Below are positions 12,857-24,463 of a stretch of 64,000 nucleotides of DNA, one piece after another (positions within the stretch are counted from its first letter, which is position 1; the number at the start of each line of letters is the position of its first letter). Position numbers and translations under genes: made by a program. The stretch is from Ascaphus truei (taxonomy: Eukaryota; Chordata; Amphibia; Anura; Ascaphidae): contig CM071568.1 of the NCBI GenBank assembly GCA_036426205.1, positions 115,655,504-115,719,503 on the forward strand. The letters are read 5' to 3'. The notes under the pieces were generated by a model. That model was not told the origin of the DNA. It saw only the letters and a list, made by a program, of their open reading frames with translations, and ran no database searches.

Positions 12857-14210
12857 GCATGAAAAGTAAATGGAGGACGGCTTACAGGAGTTAAATAGTA
12901 TAAGCTTTGCCATAGTAACTGAAGCGCCAATCATGATGAATTTTCACAGATCGCAGGTAGATGAATAGCTAACCTGTGTCTGCTTACTATGCAGTAGTCC
13001 TCCATTACTTAACTGAATGTGTATATAGTTAATTACATATATGTAATATAAAGATAATTGACTATAAATGCAACTTTGAAATTATTTACATGAATGGGGT
13101 TAAAATTAAATGCTGGCTGGGGGCGAAATAGAGCAAAGTCACTGGAGGCAGATGTTAACACATATTGAATGGTACAGATTAAAAATTTCATGCAGAAGAG
13201 GAAGAGGATAACTGTACTTTAAATGAAAGGAGTATAAGTAAAACCTTCATTCGGACCCCAAAGATTAAGTGTTTTGAGATTATATATCCACTCAGACTTA
13301 CATCTGAGTAGTTTGAGGTCACGATCTCCTCTTCTTATATTGCAAACAAGGAGGTCTATACCAATGAAAGTGAGACATTTGGCATCGCCATTATGGAAAA
13401 TATTTATATGACGTGCACTGGTGTGTCCTGTTGATTGGCTACTGAGTTCACGTGTTCTAGAACACGCCGTCTAAACTCAGTTATATTATCATCCTCTACA
13501 AGTGTATCCAGTCACACTTTAATTGGAGATTAATATAAATCCTAGTTGCGTCACGTATTCATGTGACTCTCATTTCTAATACTGTCCATTACAAACTACT
13601 CTATCAATAGACTACTCGCAAAGCTTCAATTTCTTCTACAATATCATATATCAGTCATTACATTGTGGAGATTAGCTTTAAATTAATTGGTTGAGGAGTA
13701 ACATTTGGCAGTAATGTTAGAGCTGCGTCGTGCCCAGCAGGACTTTTATATCTAGCTTCTAGCATTATATCTCCACTGCACCTCAACATCACACACTGTA
13801 GCAATCAGTTATATTATCATCCTCTACAAGCATATCCAGTCACACTTTATTTGGAGATTAATATTAATCCTAGTTGCGTCACGTATTCATGTGACTCATT
13901 TCTAGTATATAGGATCTATATCTCTAATTTGTTTAGACATTTGGAACAATAAAATACTATCACATCATTGGAACATAGTCCAATATATGGTTCTGGCTCA
14001 TTATATATTAAACACTACAACAGCAGAAATAATCACACTTCACAACCTGTCATTTTATTTTGTTTATTTTAAACATACACTTTTGTTAAATGTATTGTTG
14101 TGTGTACACACATACTGTATATTATAATTGTTGAATTAAAAGCTAAGTTTTAAACGCCTGAGAGTGCACCACTCAAATGTGCTTCCTTTTGGGGCAACAG
14201 TCAACTTTTT

Positions 14211-15020
14211 TTTTTATTATTATTTGAATTTTTATTGAGCATTTTCAAAAACATACAAAATGAGATAACATACAACACAAAAAAGGGGGATACAGGAATA
14301 CAAATAAACTGGTAATGAAACAGTGGGGAAGAGGGAGAGTGGGGAGGGGGGGGGAAGGGGTAGCATTTGTATCAGTATCGTACTGTATTCAACAATTTAA
14401 ATATCACATGTATCACTCTGTTCAAAGTATTCTAGTCTATATATGGGGATATACCTGCATGGCGGAACCAAGGAGCCCAAATATCAGAAAATTGTGAGGT
14501 AGAGCCGTTCAGATAGGCTGAGAGTTTTTCCATATAGACTATATGCCAAATTTTGTTGCTTATTTGATTTAAGAATGGGGGGGTCGGTTGTTTCCAGTTT
14601 TTGGCAATTGTACACCGTGTAGCGTTTAAAATTTGGGATATTACTCTAGCTTTTTTTTGGAGATATTTGTCATTGGTTTTCTTAGTAATATATATACTGG
14701 GTTGTGTGGGACAGAGATTTTTAGTATCTTGTGTATTAAGGTGAACACTTCTGTCCATGTTTGTTGGATTTTGGGGCATGACCAGAATATGTGCAGTATA
14801 TTCCCCACTTCACCACAACCGCGCCAGCACAGAGGGGAGACGCCTGGGAGAAAAGAATGTAGCCTAGCAGGGGTCATATATCATCTGAATATTAACTTGT
14901 AAATATTCTCCTTAATTACAACGCATGATGAGTTTTTGGATGCAGCTTCCCAGATGTCTGTCCAGGTATCTAGATCTTTACAGACGTTAGGATCATTTTC
15001 CCAGGAAACCATGTATTTAA
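14211..15020 (-). mobile_element. 5'-truncated L1-type LINE with 14 bp TSD
   Basis: Inserted in the right arm of the foldback element. The duplication acagtcaacttttt occurs at 14197-14210 and 15021-15034. A T-rich run at the low-coordinate end is the poly-A tail of a minus-strand insertion. The translation at 14641-14877 has PGVSPLCWRGCGEVGNILHI and FWSCPKIQQTWTEVF, the typical C-terminal region of frog L1 ORF2 (CWRC-x-x-x-G-x-x-x-H-x-FW-x-CP). The downstream frame at 14432-14640 continues the tail with a frameshift. RT and endonuclease are absent because of 5' truncation. Confidence 0.88.
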
Positions 15021-15217
15021 ACAGTCAACTTTTTAACTGTTGTCCTTGTTGATAAAGTAGGAAGAAGTATTTGAGCTTGTGTCCGACTCATTTACTTCAG
15101 CCTCCGAGTGCTCGTCTTTTCCAATTCAGCACCTTAGAGGGTCGTGGCCTCTCGAGAGGGTCTTCCGAGTTGAAGGGGAAGGTCCATACTAACGTTGGAG
15201 TATAGGATGAATTTACA

Positions 15218-17600
15218 AATGCCAAATTACTGAATAATCCAACCTCCCCCCATTTCTTAGGCCATTACTCCACACGCCATCTTCCCTTAAAATAAGCACC
15301 AAACTCCACTGAAGAAGCTACAAATATCTTAAAATAAGCCTATCCCCTCCATCCTCAAACCACAATGTCTGCCCATTATACTGCTGGAATAAAATACTCC
15401 TTAATGGTTAAATACTCCTTAATTCCTTTTGTAAATCTTAGAAAATACTTCCGTTTCCTAATACCAGTTGTCGCCTTTACCAAGCGTCTACAAAAAATGC
15501 TACCCATAGGCAACACCGTAACTTCAAACATCAGACACCGCCAGAGTGATGCTGGTCCATTCATTTTGCCTTCAGCCAAAGGAATCCCAAATTTGCTAGC
15601 CACCCCTTGAAACTCAAACAACAATGTCTCGCACACACCTGATCCTGCTGGCCCAATAAACAAAATATCATCCAGATAATGCAGCACACTCCCCAAATCC
15701 CTCTTCTCTTGTAACACCCACTCTTTAAAGGAACTAAATGCCTCAAAATAACTACAAGACACAGCACATACCCCATTGGCAAACATAAATCAACATAATA
15801 ATTCCCATTCAATTAGCAGCCCAATAAATGAAAGCAAGCTGGATTGATAGGCAACACCCTAAAGGTAGACTCAATGTCTGCATTGGCCATCAGTGCACCC
15901 CTACCACAATGCTGAACCAACTCCATAGCTCTGTCAAAAGAGGCAAACTTCCCCATGCACACACTCATCAATATCCATATTTACCAAATCCCCTTCAGGA
16001 AAAGACAAGTAACTAATCAAAATGCACCTACTTCATTATTAGGTACCACCCCAAGCAGCAAAACCCTTAAATTAGCTAACAGGAGTATATTAAATAGGCT
16101 TACCATCCTGCCCAATGCTACCTGCTTCCCAAATATCTACCTACAGTAGCCACCTCTAAGTACTCATTAACTGAAAATACATTTATATCACATTCCTGGC
16201 CCTCCTTCTCCAAAAAAAGGATTCAAAAACTCACTTTAAAACCCTTCCTCAGGAAAACCACTGTCCTTTTATTAGTTTAATTGTCTAGCCATTTTTCCTT
16301 TTCACCTAAAACCACAAATGTCCTCCCCTTTCTTACAAAACTCCCTACCAAACCTACCGATTCCTCTACCCTTCCTAAAAAATCTTGCTGCCATAAGTTA
16401 TCCACCGCACACTAAATGTACACCCCCGCCCCCAATCACATCGTCCCTCATTAAATGCACAACACTCACCATTCTGGACCCATGCTGCCTGCCCCGTATG
16501 CTGGTGGACACCGACGGCACCTTGAAAGGCACTAACAAAGACATCCATAAATGTATGTCCTTGCAATGCCATGTCATATGTTTATGTATAGCTAACTTCT
16601 ACCGAAACTCTCTTAATACTTCTACCAAACTACATCCTTTACTGCCTTACATGCTGACCAAATGGTGTCCACATACTGTACTTAAGTAAATGTGAACAAT
16701 ACCAGGGATATCTCTCCCCAATCACGCTTGCCAAAATAACAGGTGCCTTCAACCAATCCCCAAATGATTTTTAGGAAGTCTCCTAGCCCCTCTCCTTCCT
16801 TCATGTCAGCTCTCTTCCCTCTTTCCCTTACTCTGTTCCTTAGAGCCAAGTTTTAAAGTAACCAGTTCAATATATTCTCCATTCTATATATTTTCCTTCA
16901 CTGCAACAGACAAATGTATGTCCAACAGACTGCCATACATGTAGGTGTCATACATCTCCCTCACCCACAACCTCGCATACCCTTGCTCTCCCACTGACGC
17001 CCACCTACACCACCTTTTTAGCTGACTGGGCTAAAATGGCCCCCCCATCTTAGTCAGCCAGCTGTCCAGTGTTGCTCAAACCTGATCCACACTGGTTCCG
17101 AATCTTTCCCCTAAATTAACCTGACCACCAAAATCCTGCTCCTCTAATTAACCCTCGGTTTCACCAGCAACTTCATGACCTGAACCTACTTCCAACTGCT
17201 CCAACAAACCCTTTATCTGAGACAACACTTGTCTCGCCTTCTCCCAAGGCCCCATCTTTTTCCTGCCCACCAAAAAACGAGGCTTTTGCCCCTGCAGTAG
17301 CCCCGCGAAATCTCTCAAAAATTCCTGCTATAAATTTTAAATATGCACCTGCCCGGTACCCTTCACCATAGACCTGGCTCTGCTGCTCTTTGAAGCTTCT
17401 CTCTTTCTTCCATGCTGGAACACTCTCCCCAGAATCCTCTGCTTCTATGCTTTATACCTTCTGTGACACAGCACTCCTGTTTCACAACTGGGTGGAGCTT
17501 AACACGTGCTCTCACTGTTAACTCCTAGTTTACTTTAGTACCCAATGCCAGGAGGGTAGGGGAAGAGGGTGGAGGTATTACACTGTTGTTTTGCCTCCAT
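15218..17600 (-). pseudogene. DIRS-type retrotransposon, 5' part (gag zinc motif, RT, RNase H start)
   Basis: Minus-strand remains. The gag-like frame at 16375-16572 has CCAFNEGRCDWGRGC (16414-16464), the cysteine pattern of DIRS/Ngaro gag proteins, without the following histidine half. The RT frame at 15376-15786 reads AVSCSYFEAF, then YLDDILFIG with the catalytic YLDD at 15667-15678, then FGIPLAEGKMNGP and SIFCRRLVKATTG, all diagnostic of DIRS-family RT. Further down, FGAYFKGRW-like text (~15250-15330) is the start of RNase H, cut at 15217 by the solo LTR. Frames change several times and there are internal stops. The right boundary near 17600 is approximate. Confidence 0.82.
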
Positions 17601-17789
17601 TTTGCAGCTGGGAGACCATAGTAAATAGCCACTATCCCATACTGTAGTTGTTTATCTGTTTGCTATTGAGTTTACGTACTCGTGTACACTATATTCCTTT
17701 AGAAAATTACCAGCATGTATCCTTTTACTGTCCTGTGCCCTATCCCTAGTACTTTATATTCAGAGACAAATTAGTGATGTATACATTTT

Positions 17790-18267
17790 GGGGCCTATGC
17801 AGAGAGCAGCGCTATTTCGAAATTCGCCATTTTTTGGAGAAAATCGCGCAGAAAGCAGCAGAAAATGGCGAGTTCCGAAAAACGAGCCAATTTTTCTTTT
17901 CTATTTGTAAAACTCGCCTCGCGGCTGGCGAGAACCTCAATCTCGCCAGTTTTAAAAATATCCGTATGCAGAGAGGCGCGAACGGCATCTAGCGGCTGTT
18001 CGCGCCAATAAAATGGCGCGATTGTCTCCGTTTTGCCTCGCCAAAAAAAACTGCCGCTCGCGGCCATTGCAAAGGGAAAAAAAGGCGCAAATTTGTTTTA
18101 ACACATTTCTGAAGCGCGCATCTCGCCAATTTAAACTCGCCACACGCATCCATGTTAAACATAGCAGAATTCGCACTTTTCTGCATATGGAGATTAAAAC
18201 TCTCCAAAAAAGCTACTTTTTAATAAATTCGCCAATTTTAAAATTCACTGCTCTCTGCATAGGCCCC
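17790..18267. mobile_element. Harbinger-type MITE (478 bp)
   Basis: Perfect 20 bp terminal inverted repeats GGGGCCTATGCAGAGAGCAG at 17790-17809 and 18248-18267, continuing imperfectly inward. Flanks are TTT (left) and TTA (right), close to the 3 bp TTA target of Harbinger elements. The terminal repeat resembles the GGGCCTCATGCAGTAAGC ends of the elements at 24464 and 58974, and a partial copy (ccgtatgcagag) lies inside at 17961. Short ORFs inside are chance products of the repeated cgcc/ggcg motifs. Confidence 0.85.
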
Positions 18268-18269
18268 TT

Positions 18270-20070
18270 AGAGTTTATATGTATGGATTGAAGTTTCTGC
18301 AGTTGTCTATTACCAAATATTGTATTTAGTGGAAATGTTTTGCTTTGCTACACTCTGCCATTGTCATTTATTTTAGGTCAAATCCAGAGATACTGTATAT
18401 ATTAATGTTACAATACAATTACTGTTAAAGAACAGTCAAAACATTCCTCTTCACCACATACAAGTCGAACAGCAAAAATGTTTACTTACCGTACATTTCC
18501 AATCTGTGTCAACTAATCTTTCACTATTCTTTCACTATGTGAAAGAAAAACAAAGAAAAAGCTACTTACAGTCATCATATTTTAATCTAAAGGTTATTGT
18601 ATTATTTATTTTTTTAAACTACAGTAGGAGCAAATTAAGAATTGTAACCTGGGAAATGCTGGGCAGTCAAAATAAACCAGACCATTTCACTTAATAAAGG
18701 TTATTCAAAGTTTTAGTTACACTATATGTAGAGAAGGAGAGAGGAGAGGTTATTTTTCTTCAGAAACAGAATAATGTCATTGTTGATTTAATTAGCAAAT
18801 TCTAGATGTGCTGACAAAGGAAATTTTCTTGGGAGATGCATTGTATTGTGTCATAGATCTAAATGAATTGACTGAGCTCGGATACAGTACTTGTAATAAC
18901 AGATGAACAACAAAACCACCATACCTCAAACACATAAATCAATGTTCTGTGTATTAACCACTTGGTTCAAAATTAAGGGTTACTTGACGGTATTTTAGTG
19001 ATTCGATTTTCAGGGACCTACATCTCTGTCTAAAGTCATCAGTCACTGCTACAAGTGCATATCCTTAGAAACAGCAGGCACATGAGAGGGAGAATTGCAG
19101 AATGTTGATTACAGAATGTACTGTAGGTAATGAAAACGTTTTAAATCTTAGAACATTTTGCGTTGGACAAAAGTAAATTATGGATTTCTTACAGGACCTA
19201 TATTTCTTTGTAAACATTTAAAGAATGTATAGAAGGGGATGTATAGAATTGCACAGCTTAGTAAATATGCCTTCCCTGTTATTTCATGATGTAATTAATT
19301 TTATTGCAAGAGATTGTTTATTGTTCCCATGCCTGATTTATGTTAATATTAAGAAAATAGTAAGAATGTAAGATAATGAAAGTTTATTTTAACGCAGTCC
19401 AGTACATATTATTGTGCAAGGATTATGAATATTTTCCACAATGATCGTGTCATCTAACATGGACATCAAGTGAAACTGAGAATCAAATAAAAAATCTCCT
19501 GCTTCAAAGATAGTGCCGTTACCACTAGGTCATAGCTTCTCCAGTCATGATTGAATCAGTTTTCCTACTACTGTACAGTACGTCCATATTGTCCCACTCA
19601 GATGATAATTTATATCTAGATAAATTATTCAGTACTTGGTAAGTAAAAGAGTAATTATATCACAATCTCTCTTTTTAGTTTGAATGTATTTGTATTGGTG
19701 TCACCTTTTGCAAACGCCTTTTTAACCTTTTGTGGTAAATACCTTAGTTTGCTACTTCTTGCTGTGGTGCACATAATTAAATACAGCACAAGGGACCATT
19801 TTTTCTTATAACAGAAAACATTGAAAAAGTGCTTCACTTTCTATTTTTCTCTCTATTTGTAGGTGGATATACATTATCTTTAACTTTTATCTAATGGTTT
19901 TGTTAAAAAAAAAACATTTCCATGTTAAATATTTTTATCTGTAAGAATTTCTACATATGTTACTCTCCATTAAATGTTTCATATTGGAAGCCAAAACAAT
20001 ATGTAGAGTTACATTGAAAAGATTACCACTAAAGTAGCAATGCAAGAATCTACCCATGTTAGCTTTCAAA
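18270..20070. other. Unassigned AT-rich sequence
   Basis: No gene, no terminal repeats, no tandem structure. It could be unique intergenic or intronic DNA. Confidence 0.4.
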
Positions 20071-20072
20071 AG

Positions 20073-21505
20073 TAGAAATGTGCAAACTTTTTGCATGTGT
20101 AGCCATGTCCCCTCTGTCCCCCCCTCACCTCCAATGCAGGCGCAGGGAAGTGGAGGCTAATGCGGCTGCAGGTGGTGTGAGGAAGACCTGAGGCGATCGA
20201 CGGCTCCAGCGGAGGTTGCGGCAGCATACGGGGTTGTTGAAGAGATGACCGGGTCGCTGGAGCTCCGCGACTACACCTATCACAGGGCTCCGCATTTTGC
20301 AATTGCCACACATGTGCAGAAGTCACGCATGCGCAGAGGAGCCCAGGAACCCCGGCGGCCACCTCAGGGAAGATGCGCATGCACAGTACATCCTTGTAGC
20401 GGCGGCCATCTTCTATATTTGTGCCGCAGGGGACTACAAGCCCCATAATGCTTAGGAGCAGTGAATCAGGTGGGCAGGGTTAGCCAATAGGCTCCTGAGG
20501 GGAGATTGTTACATGTGGCACACTCTTTGCACGAGGGGCAGTCGGAGCACAGACAGAGAAGGGCAAGGTAGGGTCTGAGTGTCAGTGGCACTCAGACTAG
20601 GCCAGAGTACCCCCTTAGGTCCCATATAGGCCCCACTCAAGTGAACTTGTGGTTGTTTCAGAGAAGGCCCTAGATAGGGACGCTTCCCCATTTAGTGAGT
20701 AGTGTCAGGGACAAAGAGTAAGACGCTGCGTGGTAATTGTGGCCTGTGGCCTGGGACCAGACAGCCTATGTACAGGGACTCTTAAAGGTGGGACCCTCCT
20801 ACCAGACACCACCCAACGCAGAGGCGAATGCCATCGTGGATGGACATCGCTGGATCAGCAGATCACCATTGCTAAGTCGGCTGCACCGAGTACTGGAGTA
20901 CTTGGCAGGTACCTCACCTCAAGTGAACCAACAATTCACAGGGTAGCATTACTCCCTACACTCTTGGGTGGGCCCAGACATTGGGTACTATTTATAGTTC
21001 ATAGTAAAGGTTGTTATTATCCTGCTGCCTCAGGATCCCTTTCAGGTGGAGGCGCTGCACCGAGGTTGACATCTGATCACCCCAGGCTCCCAGTGGCGGA
21101 GGCTCTGGCCTTCGGTGAGCCAACAGGTAACAGCAGTACCTGTAGACTCTTTAGCAAGAGGGTTACACATGCTTAGTCGAACCACGCGAATATAACCTAT
21201 TTTGAGTTTGATTCGATTCAAAAGTCTGTGGAAAATTTGATGAATGCTGAAAAGTCAATGGACATTGCATTTTCTATTACTTTCACTTTCAAAATCCGAT
21301 CGAACTTGTAAAAAAAAAAAAAAAACTTTTTTTAAAAGTTGTGGCTATTTTGCCACTTTAAAAAGACAAAATAAAAATGTTGGTGATTTCTGCAGAATAT
21401 TTGTCACTAAAGTTCAATCACATTTTTCTCATATTTTGCAAACTTTTGAACAGCTCGATCGAAACTGCAGCAAAGTGAATCTTGGCCACTTCGCACATCT
21501 CTATT
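20073..21505. mobile_element. Small MITE split by a solo LTR
   Basis: Left end gtagaaatgtgcaaac at 20072 and right end ttcgcacatctctatt (inverted: agagatgtgcgaa) near 21490-21505 form weak terminal repeats. They match the ends of the MITE at 23757-24134. With the LTR at 20098-21167 removed the element is ~360 bp. Superfamily unknown. Confidence 0.45.
20098..21167. mobile_element. Probable solo LTR (1.07 kb) with 4 bp TSD CATG
   Basis: GC-rich block with TGTAGCC at 20098 and GGTTACA at 21161-21167, so TG...CA ends with a short terminal inversion. CATG flanks both sides (20094-20097 and 21168-21171). Its base composition contrasts sharply with the AT-rich flanks. No coding domain: the ORFs at 20066-20446 and 20730-21176 have no family resemblance. 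Confidence 0.55.
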
Positions 21506-21509
21506 TGGA

Positions 21510-22080
21510 AGTAGTGATGTCCTAAGTCTGAATTAGTATAACAAAAAATAAAAACATCGTGTTTTTTGAAGATTATATTTTGTATTTTCTTATTGGGATT
21601 GTCCATTTTTTTTAGCTTTGAATCTATGTACCAGATTTAGTGAACGCTGCATATTAAGTTTTAGCTCATCTTTACAGGGCAATCCCACTTACTAACGAAA
21701 AAAATAAGGACCTTCACAGATGCCACCAATGTAATACAATATTTTAGAATGTTATAGGCATCCATGTTTAGAGTTTCCCTGTGGTCTTCTGTGAGTTTAA
21801 ATAATCTGAAAATTTTGAAGGTAACTATATTCTTGCTTCCCCGTCTTTTACCTGTATTGCCTTTGCTTATCCCCCACCCTGTTGCCTAATAGAAAAACAT
21901 CATAACGAACACTGGCATCAGTTTATGCTCGGCATTACAAAAAGCTCACCTACGGCTTCATAGAGCAGGCATGCCTTAAAGTAGGTGGTAGGGGAGAGCA
22001 TTGTGTGAGGTTGGTCTGGCACTGGAATGCCTCGGGCAACTCTGATTGCAATGGGGACAACAATGACTGCAGTGTCATTT
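21510..22080. other. Unassigned AT-rich sequence
   Basis: Nothing recognisable between the MITE and the LINE 3' tail. Confidence 0.4.
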
Positions 22081-22089
22081 CAATCAATT

Positions 22090-22309
22090 AGATTGTAAGC
22101 TCCTCGAAGCAGGGATTCCTCTTCCTAAATGTTACTTTTATGTCTGAAGCACTTATTCCCATGACTGGTTATTTGTTTTATTTGTTATTTATATTATTGT
22201 CACATGTATTACTACTGCGAAGCGCTATGTACATTAATGGCGCTATATATATATAATTAAAGACATACATACATACATACATACATACATACATACATAC
22301 ATACATACA
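22090..22309 (+). repeat. L2-like LINE or SINE 3' tail ending in (CATA)n
   Basis: Contains gattgtaagctcctcgaagc, agcgctatgtacattaatgg and cgctatatatatat, the conserved 3' tail shared by L2-type LINEs and their SINEs in amphibians. It grows into a CATA microsatellite at 22262-22309. A second copy lies at 56546-56690. Confidence 0.75.
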
Positions 22310-23756
22310 GTGTAGTTACAAAAAAAAATATGAGATTAAAAAAAAACCTCCTATACACTAAATTATGCATTTCCTCTGTGTCTTTGACATTACATTTAGG
22401 TACATACTGGGTAGGTCTTCACCCTTATGGTCTTCAGGTTTTACACCACTTAGTAAATCTGAGAGGGGGATATCGACAGCTCTTTGATCACTTGACCTGT
22501 ATGTCATATCTGCTGTCCCCTTCTGTGCAAACATTCAACTCAAAGGTACAAAAAATATATAATTATTACCTTCAGCAGTAAAGGAAGAGGATGTCAGGAG
22601 AAATACAGTGATCGAACAGTACTTGTTATTGCATTGCTAGTGAATAAATATATTGTGACATAGAACCCACCAGACCTTGAATTGTATTTTGCATTTTCCT
22701 TGCTGGAACTGCTTAAATATCTTGTTCAGTAACTAACCACTGTTCACCTCTTTTGAACAAGTTATTCTGTATTCTGAATATATAACAATAAACATCAACT
22801 GTGAGGAATTCTGGCCTCTAAGATTTCTTTTGTAAAAGTTAATTTATTGTTTAATAAACATTGATCTCTTTACTAGAACATATTCAGTGTTGCCCTTCAA
22901 ATTATGGTCTTAAGCCATTTATGAGCTGATCAATTGTGTTCTACTGTGCTAGTTTTGTGGAACACTGCCTGCAGATACTGTAGGTATTGTAGCAATGAAT
23001 GGCTGTCACAAATGTGTGAATTGAGTACATGAAAAAGCCAGTAATAACTTCCATATGAAGGAGGTGCTTGTTTTCAACAATTTTCTGTTCCCATTAGACT
23101 TTTGTCAGGAGAACACATTATCACTGAATTTCAATGCATGGTATCCGTTTTCTCATTTTCACTGAATAATCCCCTTTATTAAAAAAAACAAATTTGGGGC
23201 AGTAACAATGAAAGTTGCAACATTACTGAAAGTTTGTGGAAGCATCCCCAGAGAATTGTTCTTGCCTCTTTTCCTGCCTACTCAGTCCAGTTTACTGAGC
23301 GGGTTTTTTTTTTATAATACCAGGGACAGAATACAGTACTGTGGATTTTAATAAACATTTTCAGAATCACCCACACAGCTCTGCTGTTTTTTTTATGTTT
23401 TATTTATTTATAGATTATGGACACGAAAGCAAATCTCAGACAGTGCATTATCAATATTACATTGACCCAATGGTTCTTAAAGGTGGTTTAATGATTGGCT
23501 AGATGAGAGTAGGCAAACAGGTCATAAAAGGCAAATGATCAGAAAAGGCAGAGAGCAGAGTTAAGTAAACGGAAGGCATCAGGGGAAATGTGAGAAAAGA
23601 TAATGTGCTAGTCCTCATGTAACTGAAGACAATATTACAAACACTATAAAATCGGCCATTTATTCACTAAAGTGTGAAGTTTAATCATTGTTAAACATCA
23701 ATCACATCAACTGAATTAACAGTAGATAAATTACACGTGCAATTTATAGCATGAAT
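22310..23756. other. Unassigned AT-rich sequence
   Basis: No gene or terminal repeats found. Confidence 0.4.
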
Positions 23757-24134
23757 TGAGATGTGCGAATCCGCCCAAATCTGTTTCCTGGATTTTCTTG
23801 CATGTTTTCCGGCATTTTCCCCCCAAAAATCTGTTTGCGGTGTAAAATCTGCAAATGGATTTGGTCGGTTTTAATCCACATGGATTCATCAAAAACTGCC
23901 ACTGAATAAAATCTGTGGATTGATTTGTAGAATACCATCTGCGCATTAAGCAATATTTTGACAGATTCTTACGAATCCGTCAATGGATTGCTAAATCCGC
24001 GGAATGGATTCTACAACTTCGTCCATAGGTTGCGGAATTCGCGGGGTTTTATGGTAATAATAAAAATATCTGCAAAAAGGAACTGGTCGATCCTCTGCAA
24101 ATCCAAATTTGCCATAAAATTTCGCCCATCCCTA
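23757..24134. mobile_element. MITE with AGATGTGCGAA-like ends
   Basis: Left gagatgtgcgaatccgcc and right end (inverted) gggatgggcgaaattttatg give imperfect ~12 bp terminal repeats. The interior is rich in 'aatccg / cggatt' half-sites. Same family as the split element at 20073. Superfamily not assigned. Confidence 0.5.
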
Positions 24135-24151
24135 AGTATGAACCATTAGAG

Positions 24152-24240
24152 CAGTGTTTCTCAATGTTTTTTCCCACAGGGCACCCTTCTTGAGATGATC
24201 AAATTGCTAGAGCAACCCATCATTTTATCAGTTGTGATTT
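24152..24240. mobile_element. Fragment of the 6090 hAT MITE family
   Basis: CAGTGTTTCTCAA followed by ggcaccct and ttgagatgatcaaa align with 6090-6160, including the 'ttagag' left flank. The rest of the element is not found. Confidence 0.6.
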
Positions 24241-24463
24241 TTTGTAAGTTCTAATAAAACTGGATTGAAACTGAAGTATTTCATAGCAAAATAACCACAC
24301 TAACAATTAGTTTTATCATAATTGACTGTAAATATAATGATATATTTGTAATTTTTTTAATTCTGTTTTTTTCTGTTATTGTAAATGTAATGCAACATCT
24401 TTAATCGGCAACACATTGATAAAACGTTGCAGCACTCGGGTTCATAGACTTAAAGCACATATA

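Larger units (their letters stand above)
11133..15051 (-). mobile_element. Large foldback retroelement with hammerhead-like core
   Basis: Flanked by ATAAAGTA (11125-11132 and 15052-15059). Order from the left: single tail 11133-11251; arm 11252-~11897; 1.7 kb spacer ~11898-13583; inverted arm ~13584-15055, interrupted by an L1. The right arm end overlaps the target duplication by about 4 bp. Part of the right arm (13811-13907) recurs directly at 13486-13582. Taking the minus strand as RNA sense, the spacer carries a hammerhead-like core (12812-12856). The single tail would be the 3' end. No convincing ORF. Confidence 0.72.
10779..15217 (+). mobile_element. Solo LTR inserted in the DIRS element, itself split by a later insertion
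   Basis: It begins TGATAATG at 10779 and ends TTTACA at 15217, flanked by AATGC at 10774-10778 and 15218-15222. Removing 10779-15222 joins the RNase H reading NLAF to MEFFP, so the DIRS target is restored. The LTR proper is 10779-11132 plus 15060-15217 (~512 bp), with a TATATAAT at 11100 and AATAAA at 11124-11129 in plus orientation. The intervening 3.9 kb is the next nested element. Confidence 0.75.

Noticed and set aside
17774..18291. Overlapping ORFs of 72-92 codons on both strands
   Set aside because: All fall inside the MITE at 17790-18267 and reflect its inverted, cgcc-rich sequence.
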